Assembly (NCBI RefSeq): GCF_000003815.2
Contig: NC_049979.1
Span: 30,324,620 to 30,388,619, forward strand
DNA length: 64,000 nucleotides
Direction: 5' to 3'
Source of the DNA: Branchiostoma floridae
Lineage: Eukaryota; Chordata; Leptocardii; Amphioxiformes; Branchiostomatidae
The notes under the pieces: generated by a model
The model's input: the letters and a program-made list of their open reading frames with translations, nothing else
Databases searched by the model: none
What the model was told of the DNA's origin: nothing
Translations under genes and position numbers: made by a program
Shown here: positions 34,743 to 46,365 of the stretch, one piece after another
Position numbering within the stretch: position 1 is the stretch's first letter
Layout of the letters: every line of letters starts with the position of its first letter

Positions 34743-35744
34743 CTGTAAGTATAGGCTATTTGCCTCACACTACTGCATTCTAAAATATTTGCTGCAAATC
34801 ATCTTCGACTTATGTAGGGCCATGAACCAGTTTTTTGTTAATGTAAACATAAGACTGTCATGTCCTTCCTTTTGCACTTTCTCAGCCATTTCTAATGATT
34901 TTAGAAATTGAGTGCGAACAATTACCTCACTAAGAGAAACTAGCACCTGATTGGGATGCAAAAAGAAGGTGGGACACTGGGCGACATTGAACACTCAAGC
35001 TAGTGCATATTTACAAGCTATAAGCTCGCAGTTGCCTAATTTCAATATTCAAGTACCAAGTAATCATATTTGAATGTAAGAATTCAATGTTATCGGAACA
35101 GCTAGGAGGGTATTGGGCATTCTAAAAGTTTAGCTCAGCTGTTTTTTTACTTAATTTATGAGATACTGCATGCAACTATGTAAGAAATAACAGCAAACAT
35201 GGCAAAGTTCTATAAATTTTAGGTTGTTTTTCTTCGACCGGTCCGAGAAGAAAAAGAAAAGCTTTGTGCCAGTACGATGTATTGGTCCCTACACCTATAT
35301 GTGTTTGTCCTATGTCATCCTTCCTGAATACTTATGTTCCTTTCTAAAAGGCAACTTTTTTTTGACCAACAAATTATATTAGCGCGCTCCGTGAAGACGT
35401 TAGACATGTTATTAAATCAATATGGCCTATGTGCATATCGTGTATCAACAAATCTTATTTTTTCTTTTACCTCATTAGCCTTTCCACCTCTCCCTCAAAT
35501 TCCTCTCCTGCAATTGGTCCCGCAGATGTGCCCAAATTTGGAATTACACCATCATCCAACTTTTCTGTTTTAAAATCCTCTTCCACCTCTTGAACTTTCT
35601 GAAGTTCTGAAAAGAAAAAGACCTTTATGGGAGCTGGTGCTTAGATGTTCTCTATTTGTATATAGTCAAAATGAAGCCTTACGTGTTTTTAAAGCCTTAT
35701 CTAGAGCTACTTTAAAGAGCGAAAGCCAATACTAATTGCTACCA

Positions 35745-36465
35745 AACCCAATTCAGCCCCCCCTCCAGCCAACTTTCATGTCGCATAACGCCATATGCTA
35801 CGGCTTATGCTCGAGCGACCAAACTTGGCGAGTTTTCCTAAAATTTACTTGGCAACAAGTTCAAAAAGTTTTGGGGGGTTACAAGGGCAACCGTCTTTTG
35901 ATAAAAATTGCTAATTTCAATATTTGATTTGCTATATTACTACTTGTTTCTTACACATATCTGACAGATTGTCATCTAGAATATATTTCATAATTGACTA
36001 TGCATGAATGGTATTAATTTGATTAGATCATCGGCCAAAGTTCAAAATGGTGGACCACATGATCTGATCAAGAATTAACAGCTTTTTTTCCCTTAAAAAT
36101 CGTAACTACCTGGTACGTTTTTTTTATTTTTTTATTAAAAAGTTTAAATGACCATCTTTAGTCAATTATTTTTTACTTTTGTGATTATTTTTGCAAAATG
36201 TATGACGTTATATTGACGTCATTGATGTTGTTACTGGCAATACAAGTCGTAACAAACACTATTATTCTGTTATCTGCACTTGCTGCTACAGCTTTATAGC
36301 ATATCTTGAAGTTTTAAGTGGGGTTCCAGCCAATACAATCAAAATTAAAACGTCATATATGTGTCATATTACGTCATGATAGCCTCAAGTTTCTTCAAAT
36401 ATCTATGTATGCTGTCTACAACATTCTCTAACAATTTTGTGCCCGGTCAGAATAGGGTCAGAATA
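35745..36465 (+). mobile_element. Worn TTAA-1 element
   Basis: Order gcataacgcc, gcgaccaaacttgg, a decayed X-box (gttacaagggcaacc near 35878), weak YY1-like box near 36045, CRE near 36215 and the end 'gcccggtcagaataggg'. TTAA flanks are lost. Confidence 0.6.
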
Positions 36466-36901
36466 GGCTTATTGTAATTTTGTCTACAATATGTTCCATT
36501 ATTTTTTATTAATTGTTATACTTAACTCAGAAACATGTTTTTAACTAGCTGTTGGTGTATCATTTTCAATAGAATGTCATTTTGATAAAGCTGGTTCGTC
36601 AGTATGTGAGCTCTGTTAATAATTTATAAATTGATTTACATGTTGATCTCAGTCATCAGAATCAACGAGTCCACAAGTAGAATGAATACGATCAAAGTTT
36701 ATGTCTCAGAATCTCGCCTTGGATCTCTACTGGCAGAAAACAGAAGCAAATACATAATTACGTATTTATGACCTCGCGGAGGTATCACATTGGACTTTAA
36801 AAATCAATCAATGATAAAAATGAAATCAACCGTTTATTAACAGTCCGGCAACAAAATATATCATAAATTATGCTACCGTCACAAAACTTGCAATTAGATA
36901 C

Positions 36902-37083
36902 CATCGATATCAATATTCCAAGTTTGGGTTTGCTGCATGGTGCAGATGATGTGGAATATGCTGCATTCTGACAGACCAGTCTGCTGAAGACTCTGGTGGA
37001 TCGACAACTGACGGGTCAGCAGGATTAGCTGCTCATGTGTGACTGTAGGCTCTGGTCCAGTTCCTAAGGCAGGCAGTTTCTTC
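36902..37083 (-). CDS. Second HNF1_N-like dimerisation exon of HMBOX-like copy 2
   Basis: A 182-bp exon with acceptor GCTGTTGCAG/G and donor GATG/GTATCT. It reads KKLPALGTGPEPTVTH, EQLILLTRQLSIHQSLQQTG and LSECSIFHIICTMQQTQ, ending DIDG. It enters in phase 2 from 37721-37891 and leaves in phase 1 to 34634-34742. The motif EQ..LL.R...I...QQTGL.......MQQ repeats that of the first exon, so one protein would carry two dimerisation-type modules in a row. The intron between the two exons is only about 640 bp in this copy. Confidence 0.75.
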
Positions 37084-37720
37084 CTGCAACAGCATGGGAA
37101 AAATTCATGATGAAAAAAAAAAAATTAACTGTACATATTCTCCGAAATCGTAAGCCGTGAAACTTTTATGACGAAGACTATGTTCAGTATCAATGGCATT
37201 TCCTCAGTAACCCTGGATTGGTGCCGATATCGACTAAGCAGCAAGTTGTCCTTTTTTGTCGTCACATGGGATGCAATCGATATGTTTAGAGCTCCTAGGT
37301 AAGCTATCTAAAAAGACTCATGGATTCAGTAAAAAAATCCAGAGATTTGTTTTAGTTTTACGCCAAAAAGCATTTAAGCAACAAGATATTATTTTGAAAA
37401 ACTAGTCAGATGGTATTTACTATCTTTCGTCAGTGATACTGATGAGACGGGTTTTTATAGGAAGAATTCACGACGTTCTTAATACACGATACAGCACACT
37501 TAAACTGGAATATACTTGTGTGAGTTTGATATTTGATGTATTGTTAATCATCTAAAAGCTATATTTTTCAATCAAGCAGTTTAGGTTTTACTAATTTAAT
37601 GTGTTAATATTTTATGTTAATGCCCCTGGAAGATTAATCCAAAGATTTAAAAAAAGCATAAAAACCAAAGAAAATAGTTTTTGTCACCGAAAAAAATTCT
37701 TCGAGTCCCGACAAACATAC

Positions 37721-37891
37721 CCCAGACGATAGCTTTGCTGCATGTCGTAGAGGGTTTGGAGAATGTTGTCCTCCGGCAGTCCCGTCTGCTGAATTTTCTC
37801 CCCAATCTTCATCAGACGTGTCAGCAGATTGAACTGCTCAATGGTAAAACGTTGCTCCATGTCATCTATTTCTATTCCAGCCATCTAATAC
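37721..37891 (-). CDS. First coding exon of HMBOX-like copy 2 (HNF1_N-like dimerisation domain)
   Basis: A 171-bp exon with acceptor TGTCCTCAG/G and donor GG/GTATGT in phase 2. ATG at 37884, seven bases inside the exon, the same spacing as in copy 1. It reads MAGIEIDD, MEQRFTIEQFNLLTRLMKIG, EKIQQTGLPEDNILQTLY and DMQQSYRLG. The RFTIEQ..LL.RL motif matches HMBOX1. Any 5' untranslated exon would lie upstream at higher coordinates. Confidence 0.83.
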
Positions 37892-38119
37892 CTGAGGACA
37901 GGGACATTAACAAAAACATTTTAACATATGTTAGCAATCCTTTCTATTTCTTTAACAACTCGTCAAGTCTAGATGCAATGCTGCTAATTATCCGTACCTT
38001 ACTCTTACCTAATTGTGGCAAAATGTCAAATTTTTACTGTACCATTACCGCATGGCTACTAATCGGTCTTCATTGAATAGTAAATGTAAAAATAAACCCC
38101 CACTCTTCTCCATTCAGTC

Positions 38120-39720
38120 TCGCCAATATAAATTTTAGTTTCGTCTTGGGGAATTGAAGTAAAAATGTGCTTGGTCTTGACAGCAAGTGAGACACCTTCA
38201 GGTTAGCAATATTAGTTATATCTGTCTTTACAACATGTGAGACAACTTACAGGTAAGTAAGCTAAGGTATCTTTCTCTTGTTACATGATGAGACACATTA
38301 CAGACAAAGTAAGTTGAAGTTTATCTATCCTGACAGCAGTTAAAATACGTTACATGTACAGGTAGGTAAGGTTAGGTTCCTTTGTCTTGACAACAGGCGA
38401 GACACATAACAGTTAAGTAAGGTGAGGTATCTTTTTCTTGACACCAAAAGAGACAGCTTACAGATAAGTACGTTGAGGTATATTTGTCTTCACACCAGGT
38501 GAAACACTTTGCAGGTAAGTAAGGTGAGGATATCTGTCTTAGCCGATGAGACACCTTACAGTTCAATAAGGTGAGGTACCTTTTTCTTGGCACCAGATGA
38601 GATACCTTACAGGTAAGTTGGTTGAGGTGTCATTGTCTTGACACCAGGTGAGACACTTGCAGGTAAGGAAGGTGAGGTATATTTGTCTTGACAGCCGATG
38701 AGACACCTTACAGTTCAATAAGGTGAGGTACATTTTTCTTGGTTCAAGATTAGACACCTTACAGGTTATTAAGGTGAAGTATCTTTGTCTTGACAGCAGG
38801 TGAGGTACTTCAGGTGTGTCACCTGATGAGACACCTTACAGGTATGTAAGCTGAGGTATATCTGTTTTAGTGTGGTTGCTTACAGGTAAGCAAGTTGAGG
38901 TATCTTGGTCTTGGCTGCAATTGATACACCTTACAGGTAAGTTGGGGTATCTCAGTCTTGACAGCAGATGAGACACCTAAAGTGTAAGTGTGTTACAGCT
39001 GGTGTGTTACGCCGAATGGCGGTTATACCGGCTATATAGATACAGATACAGAAGTAAGGTAAGATATCGGTCTTTACAGCAGGTGAAACACCTTAAAGGT
39101 AAGAAAGGTGAGGTATCTTTGCCTTGTCACATTATGAGACACCTCAATAAGGTAAGTAAGTTGAGGTATCTATATATTGACAGCAGGTGAGACACGTTAC
39201 ATGTAAGTAAGGTAAGTTTTCTTCGTCTTGACACCAGGTGAGACACCTTACAGTTATGCAATGTGAGATATCTTTGTCTTGAGCAGGTGAGACAGCTTAC
39301 AGTTTAGTAAGAAAAAGTACATCTGCCTTGACGCAAACTGATATACTTTACAGCTACGCAAGGTGAGGTATTTTGTCTTGACACAAGATGATTCGTCTTA
39401 CAGGTAATTTAGTTAACGTATCTTTGTCTTAAAACCAGGTGAGAAACTTTACAGGTAATCAAGGTGAGGTATATTTGTCTTGTTGGCAGGTGAGGAACCT
39501 TGCAGTTGAGGTATCTGTCTTGATACCAGGCGAGACACTTTACAGGTAATTAAAGTAAAGGGAATCTTTGTTTGACAACAGGTGAGATACATAAAAGTTA
39601 ACTCAGGTGAGGTATCTCTGTCTTGACACCAGATGAGACGACTTACTGGTATGTAAGTGACTGTATATTTGTTTTGAAAGCCGGAAAGACACATTACAGT
39701 TAAGTATGGTGAGGTCCTGT
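38120..39720. repeat. 51-bp minisatellite with splice-donor-like motifs
   Basis: About 30 degenerate units of 51 bp. One unit reads roughly cttgacaccaggtgagacac, cttacaggtaagtaaggtg and aggtatctttgt. Because 51 is 17 codons, minus-strand frames stay open over several units (38372-38593, 38563-38757, 39449-39694) with a repeated TSPYLTV..L-type peptide, but stops break it often. Each unit has CAGGTGAG and CAGGTAAGT, both close to the consensus splice donor. It lies just upstream of HMBOX-like copy 2. Confidence 0.9.
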
Positions 39721-40475
39721 TTATCTATTTTGTTTTTTTATTTGTTTTCCACAACAAAATGATAAGAAATACAGACATCAATGTATCAAACAGGTGTACG
39801 AGAAGGGGAAACCTTAAAGACCAATCACCTGTACCCTAGAAAAGGACTAAGGAAGTACTCCCTACTGTGACCATCCCAGCAGCTAGAGTCGTGAATTGAC
39901 CCCTATAAATACATAAACTAATAAAAATCCCAGACTGTCTACACACTGGAAACAAAGGCAGGGACAGATTAGCATAAATACTGGTCAAAAATTCAAATAT
40001 ATGTCTCTACTGGTTTTCAAGGAAACACTATCAAACCCTGCAGAATTATCAAGATAGTTGTAACAAAGTTACATAATTTCGGTCCTAATAACAGCAAGTT
40101 TAAAATTTTGGGAAACCAACCTTGTGTTCAAATTGAAACTTTCAAGTCTGCTCTGCCAACTTTGTATCAACGTGTCTTTTTGTATCTACACATGATTGCA
40201 ACAAATCTTCTTTATAACTGAATTAGATCTGATATTTATGTGTCTAGGAATATGGCTAATAATGTGGTGTCTGTTTGCAAGTGTACCAACAGGGGCTATG
40301 TAGACTGTACATGTAACTGTCAGTTATGTCTCACAGTACCAGAGTAAGACAAGCCAGCATTTCCATTACTTTATATTCTGGGTTAGGTAAAGCTTTATGT
40401 ATAATCATACTTTAATACCTAATGTAGTATCCTAATATCAAAATTGAATTGAAAATAAAATTGTGTTGGTCAGCC
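39721..40475. other. Stretch without recognised gene
   Basis: No exon, RNA gene or repeat recognised. Confidence 0.4.
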
Positions 40476-40479
40476 GTCT

Positions 40480-40600
40480 CAGCCAGCCTTCCCCGATGTG
40501 AACTCCACCACAGTCAACAGAAGACTGAGCTCCAGTAGTTTACGTTAGCCGAATTTATTGGGTGGTTTTATAGTACGGGGTTGGTCTTTAACATTTTATG
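40480..40600. repeat. Dispersed repeat shared with 17020-17150
   Basis: Shares 'gatgtgaac', 'agtttacgttagccgaat' and the following T-rich part with the copy at 17 kb. Confidence 0.5.
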
Positions 40601-41109
40601 CTGTGCTCTCCTCATTGTAGTCCACATTGACTAGATTACAAAAGATGCTAGCCTGGCGCATAACATATTCAACACAAACTCGTTGTATTAGAATAACTTC
40701 TTCACAGATCTAACACTATTATTGGTTTATCCGCAAACAGTGGTTCAGGAAGAAATCATAAAGTTAAAGAAGTACGTCTATCTCAATAGGACTGGACGGA
40801 ATTCTAATCGGGAGCTCAGCCTCTATACTACACAAGAATATATGATCAATGAAATCAATTGATAGCAAGAAAGTAACTAACACAATAATGTGCTACAAAA
40901 ATACAAAAAAGAATAATCAATGAAATCAATAAATGACAAGGAAAAGAATCTAACACATAACATATAACACAAAAAGATAATCAAATTATAATTGCAATAT
41001 AAATTAAGATAAGATAAATACTTTTATAAGGGGCTAGGGTGGTTTATGAGATGTGTTTAATGGCAATTTTGAATCTAAGAAAAACAAAGTTTTTTCATGT
41101 ATGACTGAA

Positions 41110-41865
41110 GGCTGTTTCATATTGTGACACATCTGTATTTTACGGAGGACAGCTCCATGTTATGATTATTGTGTGCAAGTGAATAAGGGTTTGGGTAATT
41201 TACAAATATATCGGGGAGATAGTTGGAAAGAAAGTTAAACGAGAATATACTAATTTGCAGCTTATTTAAATTACGCACATTCAATATTTTAAATTTTAGA
41301 AATAGAGGGGCTGTATGTAAGAGAAAATCAGAGGCTGTAGCTATTTGCGTGAATTTCTTTTGGAGGGTTATAAGATGGTGTAAGATTGTACGGCAAGCGC
41401 ATCCCCAAACTATATTACGATAAGTCCAGTAATATAGTTGTATGTAGTTGAAAGGGTCTTTTGAGGGATACTGTATTTTAGTTTTACCAATAACACCAAT
41501 TTTTAGCAAGTTTTTTTTTTTTACTTACGGCGGAGACATGGGCTGTCCAGTTTTGTTTATCATCTATTACAACACCGAAAACATTAGTGTGCCTCTCCTA
41601 CGTTAAAGGAACATTCTATAAGAAAATTTTGACCGTATTAATATCATAACTTCTATTCTTGTTATACAGAAATGAGGATTTTAGAATTATATTTTTATAA
41701 TCTAATTGCTTCAAACCATGTAGCTAGTTAACGCAATTCCTGGTTGGCCAGTTTATCAGACAGTAAAAAGTCTTGTGGGAAAGGAATATGTTAGTGTTAT
41801 CGGCAAATAGTATAAAGTAAAGTATTGAGGAGACTTCAGCTAGATCGTTGATGTAATAATAATAT
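41110..41865 (-). pseudogene. Decayed LINE, 3' half of reverse transcriptase
   Basis: Minus strand from 41860: YINDLAEVSSIL and FADNT (FADD with the last D lost), a broken middle, then a 130-codon frame 41509-41117 with YWTYRNIVWGCA, LITLQKKF, HTAPLFLKFKILNVRNL and SNYLPDIFVN. These match the thumb and C-terminal region of CR1/L2-like LINEs (YCNIVWG, LQK, PLF..L.IL....L, LP..F). The element is inactive. Confidence 0.78.
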
Positions 41866-42490
41866 CTGACAAGTATGTGACGTTTGACGTTACCATGACG
41901 TAATATGACGTAATTATGACGTCATTAATTTGATTATATTGGCAAGACCCATAAAAGAAGGTATTCTAAGAAAATGTCAAGTTTTGCTACAAAATGTAAC
42001 AGCAAGTGCAGATAACAGAATGATAATGTTTGTAAAGACTTGTGTTGCCGATAGCAACTTCAATGACGTGAAAATGACGTCATTCACATTTAGGATACCA
42101 GTTGGGCTCCTCTATATTGTATCCACTACCTTGAATTTTCAGAAATCCTTTTTTGCAACAAATAATCACAAAAGGTAATGGAAATAGACTAAATGCATTC
42201 ATTTAGATGGTTTATGATGAAAAAATACCAGGTAGTTACAAATTCTAAGGGATAATAAGCTAGTTTTTCTTGACCTGGCTATACGGTCCGCCATCTTGGA
42301 CTTTGGGCTGATTACGTCATCAAATTAGCATTATTTATGCATATCTAAAAATGAAAGATATTCTAAATAACATATTATTTTATTTATGTAAGAAAAAACA
42401 GTAATATAGCTAATAAACGTAAAAAAAACATTGCTAGATCCGAAATTAGCAATTTTGGAAAAAATGCCTATCAACAAACGGTTGCCATGG
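41866..42490 (-). mobile_element. Half of a TTAA-1 element, minus orientation
   Basis: Runs from the CRE-rich part (gacgt motifs near 41880-41925) through ccgccatcttgg near 42290 to an X-box cut short after gttgccatgg at 42490, where a Penelope-like tail begins. Confidence 0.7.
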
Positions 42491-42567
42491 CTCTGAGGAA
42501 GCTGATAGACACCGAAACGTAAGCAAGTAAATTTAATTTTCGTTGTGTACAAAAATTCTCATATCCC
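42484..42567 (+). mobile_element. Penelope-like tail with degenerate hammerhead core
   Basis: CTGAGGA (42493-42499), then AGCTGATAGACACC, then GAAAC (42514-42518) has the hammerhead spacing. Stem II would need GGTG opposite CACC but reads GCTG, so it is damaged. The phrase 'gataga...accgaaacgt' parallels the minus-strand copy at 33.3 kb. It separates two oppositely oriented halves of TTAA-1. Confidence 0.55.
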
Positions 42568-43048
42568 ATCTTAATGAATGTATCTAGTCTCTATCCATTG
42601 CCTTTTGTGATAATTTGTTGCAAAAAAAGGTTTTTTGGAACTTCAAGGTGGTGGATATGATATTGTGGAGCCCATCTGGTATCTCAGATGTTCATGGTTA
42701 TTTTATGACGTCATTTTGACGTCATTGATGTTGCTAGTGGCAACAAAAGTCGTAAAAGACATAATCATTCTGTTATCTGCGCTTGCTGTTATAATTTTGG
42801 AGCAAAACTTGAAGTTTTCAGAGAATATCTTTTTTTCATGGGTATGGCAAATACAATCAACTTGATGACGTCATAATTACATAAATTTATGTCATCGTAA
42901 CGTTAACCTTCTTTGACTTGTCGGATATTATGTCTATATCATTTCATTAATATTTGGTAGTCATAAGACACGTCGTTTTAGAGTTATAGGACTTGGAAAT
43001 GTAGAGCTTCGGTCCAGGGATGACCAAAAAAGCCCGCTCTGAATAGGG
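42568..43048 (+). mobile_element. Right half of a TTAA-1 element, plus orientation
   Basis: Begins in the middle of TTAA-1 ('aatgaatgtatctagtctc') and runs through CRE motifs near 42710 and 42867 to GCTCTGAATAGGG and TTAA (43049-43052). Confidence 0.75.
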
Positions 43049-43052
43049 TTAA

Positions 43053-43900
43053 GAAAGCTTGGACTGAAAACTTACTTCCCAAGCTGTGGATGTTCCATCC
43101 CAATTATATGACAGACTCTGAACCGTGGTCATGACTACATCATTGGAGAAATATAGAGAGGAAAAAAGAACAGCTCATTGCTGACCACATTCGAAAATGA
43201 TTGCACAGCATCTGAAAGGCTGGGACTGTGAGGAGTGGCTCTTCATGTGGGTTAGAGCAGGCCGTATGTTCCCGCACGTATTGAGATATAACACTTTACT
43301 ATGATTGAAATGTGTCACATGGACAAACAATATTGCACATCTTTGCTTCCGAGACTAACTAAGCTGCACTAAGGTGTTATATTGTACATAGTACTGTTGC
43401 TCCCTCTTGTCATTGCTTATATAGCTTGCTATGGTTACAAAAAGGTATGCCCGATGTTGAGGATGAAATAGTGCATATTTTATAATTCCTTCTGAAGTCA
43501 TTTGAGGATATGAGTTATACACCTTTAAACTTGTATTTCAGTTCATTTTGCACAAGAGAGGTAAGAGCTACCATTAGCTTAGGGTGATTGGACCATATTT
43601 ATGAACTAATTTATATATGTGGGATAGGAGAACTACAATATTTGTTCTTTTTTGTGATATTCAGTCTGAAATTTGGAGCTCGGAATGTATGCATCTACAC
43701 CTGAAAATCTGTGTTGGTAGAAGTCACAGTGAATGAAATGTAACTGCAATATTCCACACACAAGGCAAAGTTTGACCAACTGCTTCTGCATGTACATCTA
43801 ACATCCATTGGCATAATACTGGCAGGTTTACTGCAATTTCTCAAGCAATACTAATTTGGCTAATGATGAACGCATCATTTTCTCCAGTTACATGTTGCTG
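43053..43900. other. Stretch without recognised gene
   Basis: Lies next to two exon candidates (43912-44111) and could be intron or 3' region of the same unknown gene. No domain seen. Confidence 0.35.
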
Positions 43901-43911
43901 TTACAGCTTAC

Positions 43912-43953
43912 CTTTGCCACTTCTTCCGTGTATCTTTTTTTGTCTCTCTTGTC
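43912..43953 (-). CDS. Candidate small exon of an unknown gene
   Basis: 42 bp between a strong acceptor (GTGTTTTTAGCAG/G) and a strong donor (CAAAG/GTAAGC). All three frames are open. In the phase that continues from 44081-44111 it reads QERQKKIHGRSGK; in frame 1 it reads DKRDKKRYTEEVAK. Highly charged; no family recognised. Confidence 0.4.
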
Positions 43954-44080
43954 CTGCTAAAAACACAATATCGTAATTGGAACACACCGCGAAATTGCAC
44001 GGAGAACGGGCGCGTGGTTGGAAGGGGGTGCAACAATACCGGCAGAACGAAACACGGCACAATTAACTGCCGCTATGTAC

Positions 44081-44111
44081 CTTTATACATCCTCTGTTGT
44101 TCCTTCATTTC
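44081..44111 (-). CDS. Candidate small exon of an unknown gene
   Basis: 31 bp with acceptor ATTACTGACAG/G and donor TAAAG/GTACAT, reading EMKEQQRMYK in frame 1 and ending in phase 1. It lies 127 bp upstream of the candidate at 43912-43953, a plausible short intron. Function unknown. Confidence 0.38.
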
Positions 44112-44194
44112 CTGTCAGTAATTGCACAAAACAAAAACCTGCGTGAGCATACAGAAAGTAATGAGAAAATGGGCATAATACTATCAATGATTTG

Positions 44195-44998
44195 CGGCGT
44201 TTGAAGGCTTTTGAGGCCCTCCGCTTCCAAGTCGACGGGTCGTATTGCCACCATATGAGAAATGATATATACATAATATCTGACAAGTATAGGACGTTTG
44301 ACGTTACGATGACGTAATATAACGTAATTATGACGTCATCAATATGATTGTATTGGCCGGACCAATGAAAAAGGGTATTATCAGAAAACTTCAAGTTTAC
44401 CTCTAAAAATGTTACAGCAAGCGCAGATAACAGAACGATAATGTTTGTCATAAAATAACGTCATGCACATCTAAGATACAAGTTGGGCTCCGCCATATTA
44501 TATCCACAACCTTGAATTTTCAAAAATCCTTTTTTTGCAACAAATAATCGCAAGATACAATGGATATAGACTAAATACATTCATTTAGATGTTTTTTAAT
44601 AAAAATATATCAGATAGTTACACATTCTAATGGATAATAAGCTACTTATTTTTTATCTGGCCATACGGTCCGCCATCTTGGATTTGGGCTGATGACGTCA
44701 TATAGGCATATGTAATTATTAAAGATATTATAAATAACATTAGATTTTATTTATGTAACAAAATAGCCGTATTATAGCAAATAAACGTGAAAAATACATT
44801 GTTAGAACCAAAATTAGCGACCTTTTGGCAAAACTGCCTGTCAACAAACGGTGGCCATGGCAACACGAAAAACTGGAAACTTTCTCGTGATGTTGTTGCC
44901 AACAAATATTTTGCTGCTGTAGCATAAGCCGTTCTGGCGTTATAGGACATCAAAGTTGGCGCAGGCCTCAAAAGCCCCCCCCCCCCGTCTGAATAGGG
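44195..44998 (-). mobile_element. TTAA-1 MITE, minus orientation, left end worn
   Basis: Right end is intact: a C run, CCGTCTGAATAGGG and TTAA (44999-45002). It has ccgccatcttgga near 44670, gatgacgtca near 44691 and an X-box with one change (ggtggccatggcaac near 44851). The left end shows only 'cttttgaggccctccgcttcc'. It borders the start of the satellite. Confidence 0.78.
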
Positions 44999-45002
44999 TT
45001 AA

Positions 45003-45407
45003 CTTTACATCTTACAGTCACGGCGTTTACAAAGACACATGTTCCGAGAAAAAAACGGAGGAGTTTCTTCAAATCTTACACTTTGCATCTTTCTGACATG
45101 GCTACTACAAGCACACAGGTCTCGATTAAAAAAAAACAGAGGATTTTCTCAAAACCTTACACTTTACATGTTACAAATCCGGGTATTACAAACACACAGG
45201 GTCCAAAAAAGAGGATTTTATCCGAACATTACTCTTCTAATCTTACAGACAAAGCTTTTACAAACTCAAAGGTACAGAGAGAAAAACAGAGCATCTTTTC
45301 CAAACCTTACACTTTTACATCTTACAGACACGGCAATTACAAACACACACGTTCTGAGAAAAAAAAACGGATGATTTAATGCAAATATTACACTTACAAA
45401 CACGGCT
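45003..45407 (+). repeat. 78-bp satellite, block 1
   Basis: Degenerate tandem units of about 78 bp. A unit reads roughly acatcttacagacacggcta, ttacaaacacacaggttccg, agagaaaaacagaggatttt and ctccaaaccttacacttt. The string cttacagacacgg recurs every unit. The block ends at the TTAA of the next element. Confidence 0.9.
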
Positions 45408-45411
45408 TTAA

Positions 45412-46361
45412 CCCTTTTCAGACCGGGGGGGGGGGGCTTTTGAGGCCCGCGCCAACTTCGATGTCCTATAACGCCAGAACGCCTTACGCCAAAGCCACCA
45501 AGTTTGGTGAGTTTTCCTAGAATATTGTTGTCAACAGTTTTACGAAGTTTGACAAATTTTCCATTATTTCGTGTTGCCATGGCAACCGTTTGTTGACAGG
45601 AAGTTTTCCTAAAAATCACTATTTTTGGTTCTAACAATGTATTTTTCACATTTATTTGCTATATTACTGCTATAATGTTACATAAATAAAATCTTATATT
45701 ATTAAGCATATCTTTCATAATTATATATGCATAAATTATGCTAATTTGATGACGTCATCAGCCCAAAATCCAAGATGGCGGACCGTATGGCCAGATCAAG
45801 AATAACAAGCTAATTATACCTTAAAATTTGTAACTACCTGGTATTTTTTCATCAAAATCATCTAAATGAATGAATTTAGTCTATTTCCATTGCCCTTTGT
45901 AATTACTAGTATTTGTTGCAAAAAAAGTAGTTTTGAAAATTAAAGGTGGTGCATATAATATGGCGGATCCTAACTCGTAAGTTAGATGTGCATGACGTCA
46001 TTTTATGACATCATTATGACGTCATCGATGTTGCTATTGGCAATACAAGTCATAATAAACATTATTATTCTGTTATCTGCACTTGTGGTTACATTTTTGT
46101 AGTATAACTTGAAGTTTTCTGAGAATACCCTTTTTTCATGGGTCCGGCCAATATAATAAAATTGATGACGTCATGATTACGTCATCTTACGTCAACGTAA
46201 CGTCAAACAATTGTCAGATATTATGTCGATATCATGTCCTGAAAATTTGGTAGCCCTACGGCATGTCGTTCAAGAGTTAGAGGACTTAGAAGTGGAGGGC
46301 CTCAAAAGCCACCCCCCCCCCCCGGTCCAGGGATGACCAAAAAAGCCCGGTCTGAATAGGG
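45412..46361 (+). mobile_element. Intact TTAA-1 MITE inside the satellite
   Basis: 950 bp between TTAA 45408-45411 and 46362-46365, ends CCCTTTTCAGACCGGG and CCCGGTCTGAATAGGG. Perfect X-box 45573-45586, aaaatccaagatggcgga near 45766, CRE motifs near 45750, 45993, 46018 and 46167. Satellite units flank it on both sides. Confidence 0.9.
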
Positions 46362-46365
46362 TTAA

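Noticed and set aside
34770-34960. Extra exon of HMBOX-like copy 2 after TTGCATCCCAATCAG
   Set aside because: Only phase 0 is open, which does not fit the neighbouring exons, and no donor or family similarity is visible.
38372-39694. 51-bp repeat as a coding repeat protein
   Set aside because: The frame is open only in patches, stops are frequent, and it is easily explained by a 51-bp (3 x 17) period.
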